In this document: one piece after another, positions 12,276-14,071 of the stretch
How the letters are laid out: each line of letters begins with the position of its first letter
How positions within the stretch are numbered: position 1 is the stretch's first letter
Assembly: GCA_030672345.1 (NCBI GenBank)
Contig: DAOVGO010000176.1
Span: 1 to 14,071 of the forward strand
Direction of reading: 5' to 3'
DNA from: Methanosarcinales archaeon
Lineage (GTDB): Archaea > Halobacteriota > Methanosarcinia > Methanosarcinales > Methanogasteraceae
Length of the DNA stretch: 14,071 bases
Notes under the pieces: generated by a model
Told to the model about the DNA's origin: nothing
The model's database searches: none
What the model saw: only the letters and a program-made list of their open reading frames with translations
Translations under genes and position numbers: made by a program

Positions 12276-14071
12276 ATGGAACCGATTTACATCTTCGCAC
12301 TCTTTACACTGGTCCTTGCGGCAGGCATCATCGCACAGGTGATCAGTAAAGTCGTGCAGATACCAAGCATTATATTTCTGCTTGCCGCGGGTATACTGCT
12401 TGGACCGGAATGCATCGGAGTCATCGACCCGTCTCTGTATGGCGATGGCTTGAGACTGGTCGTCACGTTTGCGGTGGTGATCATCGTCTTTGATGGCGGC
12501 ATCAACATCGATATCAGGCACCTGCGCACAGTATCGCATAGCGTGCTTGCGCTGGTCAGCGTCGGTGTGCTGATCACCATGATCGGCGGCGCTGTTGCTG
12601 CACATCTGCTGGTGGGACTCGACTGGGCTTTCGCGTTCCTGTTCGGTGCGCTGATAGCGGCAACCGGTCCGACGGTTATCGTGCCTCTGATGCGAGATAT
12701 GAGGGTTAATAACCGGATACGCAGCATTCTGGAGATGGAGGGCGTGTTTAATGATGCGGTCAGCATACTCCTTGCCGCGGTGATCTTTGAATGGATCACA
12801 ATGCCACACCCGACCGTTGAATACGGAATCCTCATGTTCCTGTTGCGCATCACAATCGGCGTAACCGTCGGGGTGATCATGGGGTTGGCATGCACATTTG
12901 CGCTATCGCAGACTCAGGTCGTCACAAGGCAACTGGTGCATCTGACCACCATGTCCTTTGTTCTCATCGCCTATACGATCGCGGAGATCATCTCACGCGA
13001 AACAGGCATATTAGCGGTGGCGATCGCCGCAATATACCTGGGGATGGCAGATATACCGTATAAAAAGGAGATACAGGAGTTCAAGAGTTATTTATCAATT
13101 ATTTTGCTCTCGGTCATTTTTATACTCCTTGCCGCAATGCTGCAATTCGACAGCATCGCATCTCTGGGGTTGCGCGGCGTACTCGTTGTCGCGGCTCTTA
13201 TTCTCATCGTGAGACCGGTTGCTGTCTTTGCGTCTACCGCCCATTCACCGCTACGGATCCGTGACCGATCGTTCATATCCGCAATAGGTCCGAGAGGGGT
13301 GGTGCCTGCATCGATGGCAACCTACTTCGCACTCAAGATCCCCGACGGAGACATGGGCGACACCATCATGGGGCTTGTATTTTTATGCATCATCATCACA
13401 GTAATACTGACTGGTATACTTGCCAGACCGATTGCAAGAAGACTTAGGGTGATACCAATGGAGATACTGATTGTTGGAGGCGGCGGTGTCGGGAGCACGC
13501 TTGCGCACCGTATGACCAGAAGAGGGGAGAACGTGGTCGTGATCGACACGGATATCGAGAATTGCAGGCGTCTGGAGAAGTTTGGGATACCGACCGTGCA
13601 CGGGGACGGCGGTGATATTACGGTACTTAAGAAGGCTGGCATCAAACACGCAAAATACCTTGTGGCGACCACCGATCAGGACAGCGTGAATATGCTGGTC
13701 TGTCAGGTTGCAAAGAGCAAGTTCGGGTTTGGGGAGGGCAAACTCATTGCACGGGCGAACGACCCGAAGAACCTGTCAACGTTCCATGATCTCGGAATCA
13801 AGTCGATGAGCCCGATTGCATCGACAGCAGCGATTCTGGATCATCTGATCGGGCACCCGAGTCTGTTCTCGATGTACGAACTCGGCGATCACGGCGATAT
13901 CGTCGAGGTCCCGGTAACCAATCCGGCGATGATCGGAAAAGCGATAAAAGAACTCAAGATTCCGATCGATTCGCTGATCGTGCTGATCCGCAGAGATAAC
14001 AACACCCTGATCCCGCACGGCGATCTGGTCATCGAAAGCGGTGACCGCATCACGATTATGGGGAAGATGAA
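12276..14071 (+). CDS. CPA1-type Na+/H+ (or K+/H+) antiporter with C-terminal RCK module (3' end outside window)
   Basis: 598 codons from ATG 12276 to the right edge. Residues 1-390 form about 12 hydrophobic segments. ATGPTVIVPL (129-138) occupies the place of the usual ATDP motif. EMEGVFNDAV (153-162) carries the Asn-Asp pair (N159/D160) of electroneutral CPA1/NhaP exchangers, and GPRGVVPA (R340) is conserved. From residue 395 a TrkA-N/RCK domain starts (MEILIVGGGGVGSTLA), with acidic VIDTD and the HGDGGD segment. It binds NAD(H) or nucleotides. An RCK-C domain (about 530-598) ends MIGKAIKELKIP...GDRITIMGK. It probably exchanges cations for protons under ligand control. GTGATC lies about 9 nt before the ATG. 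The start of any further domain is beyond the window. Confidence 0.88.
   Translation, partial: MEPIYIFALFTLVLAAGIIAQVISKVVQIPSIIFLLAAGILLGPECIGVIDPSLYGDGLRLVVTFAVVIIVFDGGINIDIRHLRTVSHSVLALVSVGVLITMIGGAVAAHLLVGLDWAFAFLFGALIAATGPTVIVPLMRDMRVNNRIRSILEMEGVFNDAVSILLAAVIFEWITMPHPTVEYGILMFLLRITIGVTVGVIMGLACTFALSQTQVVTRQLVHLTTMSFVLIAYTIAEIISRETGILAVAIAAIYLGMADIPYKKEIQEFKSYLSIILLSVIFILLAAMLQFDSIASLGLRGVLVVAALILIVRPVAVFASTAHSPLRIRDRSFISAIGPRGVVPASMATYFALKIPDGDMGDTIMGLVFLCIIITVILTGILARPIARRLRVIPMEILIVGGGGVGSTLAHRMTRRGENVVVIDTDIENCRRLEKFGIPTVHGDGGDITVLKKAGIKHAKYLVATTDQDSVNMLVCQVAKSKFGFGEGKLIARANDPKNLSTFHDLGIKSMSPIASTAAILDHLIGHPSLFSMYELGDHGDIVEVPVTNPAMIGKAIKELKIPIDSLIVLIRRDNNTLIPHGDLVIESGDRITIMGKM

Noticed and set aside
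12231..12895. Two minus-strand open frames of about 190-200 codons opposite the antiporter
   Set aside because: The plus strand encodes a well-conserved membrane protein; the antisense frames are shadows of its biased codons.

Overview
The window is archaeal. It carries archaea/eukaryote-type ribosomal proteins (S4e, L24, L32e, L19e), RNA polymerase subunit Rpo3/RpoD with a ferredoxin-like insert, Trm5, an archaeal-type cytidylate kinase, and the cdhA-cdhB start of a carbon monoxide dehydrogenase/acetyl-CoA synthase (CODH/ACS) operon. Ribosome binding sites of the GGAGGTGAT type sit next to apparently leaderless genes. CODH/ACS, an HdrD-like protein and an Rpo3 carrying two complete 4Fe-4S motifs together suggest a methanogen- or methanotroph/alkanotroph-related euryarchaeon near the Methanosarcinales or Syntrophoarchaeia. 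The exact lineage cannot be settled from the sequence alone.

All genes from 1 to 12135 are on the minus strand. Only the last gene, from 12276, is on the plus strand. Read in transcription order from the right, the layout is as follows. (i) At 12160-12168 a putative TATA box starts a compact run rpl24-rps4e-rpl5-rps14-rps8-rpl6-rpl32e-rpl19e-rpo3-tRNA-Leu(CAG), with neighbours overlapping by 4-8 nt or separated by at most 17 nt. This is a fragment of the archaeal spc operon, missing its usual upstream genes (L14, S17) and its usual continuation (L18, S5, L30, L15), and joined directly to rpo3. (ii) At 6361-7650 lies a 429-residue acidic protein of unknown function, built largely from two families of tandem repeats. 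(iii) At 4051-6103 an HdrD-like iron-sulfur protein overlaps trm5 by 17 nt. (iv) At 3426-3956 lies cmk, probably from its own promoter and with almost no leader. (v) At 1-3212 cdhA and cdhB overlap as ATGA. CdhB continues in frame from the epsilon-subunit domain into a four-cluster polyferredoxin domain and runs off the left edge. The plus-strand gene at the right edge is a CPA1-type cation/proton antiporter fused to an RCK (TrkA-N/TrkA-C) regulatory module, and it is truncated by the window end.

The genes fall into a translation/transcription block, a redox block (CODH/ACS and the HdrD-like protein) and one ion transporter. The points most worth a second look are the CdhB-polyferredoxin fusion, the repeat-built acidic protein, and the rearranged ribosomal operon whose last protein gene is followed after 6 nt by a tRNA.
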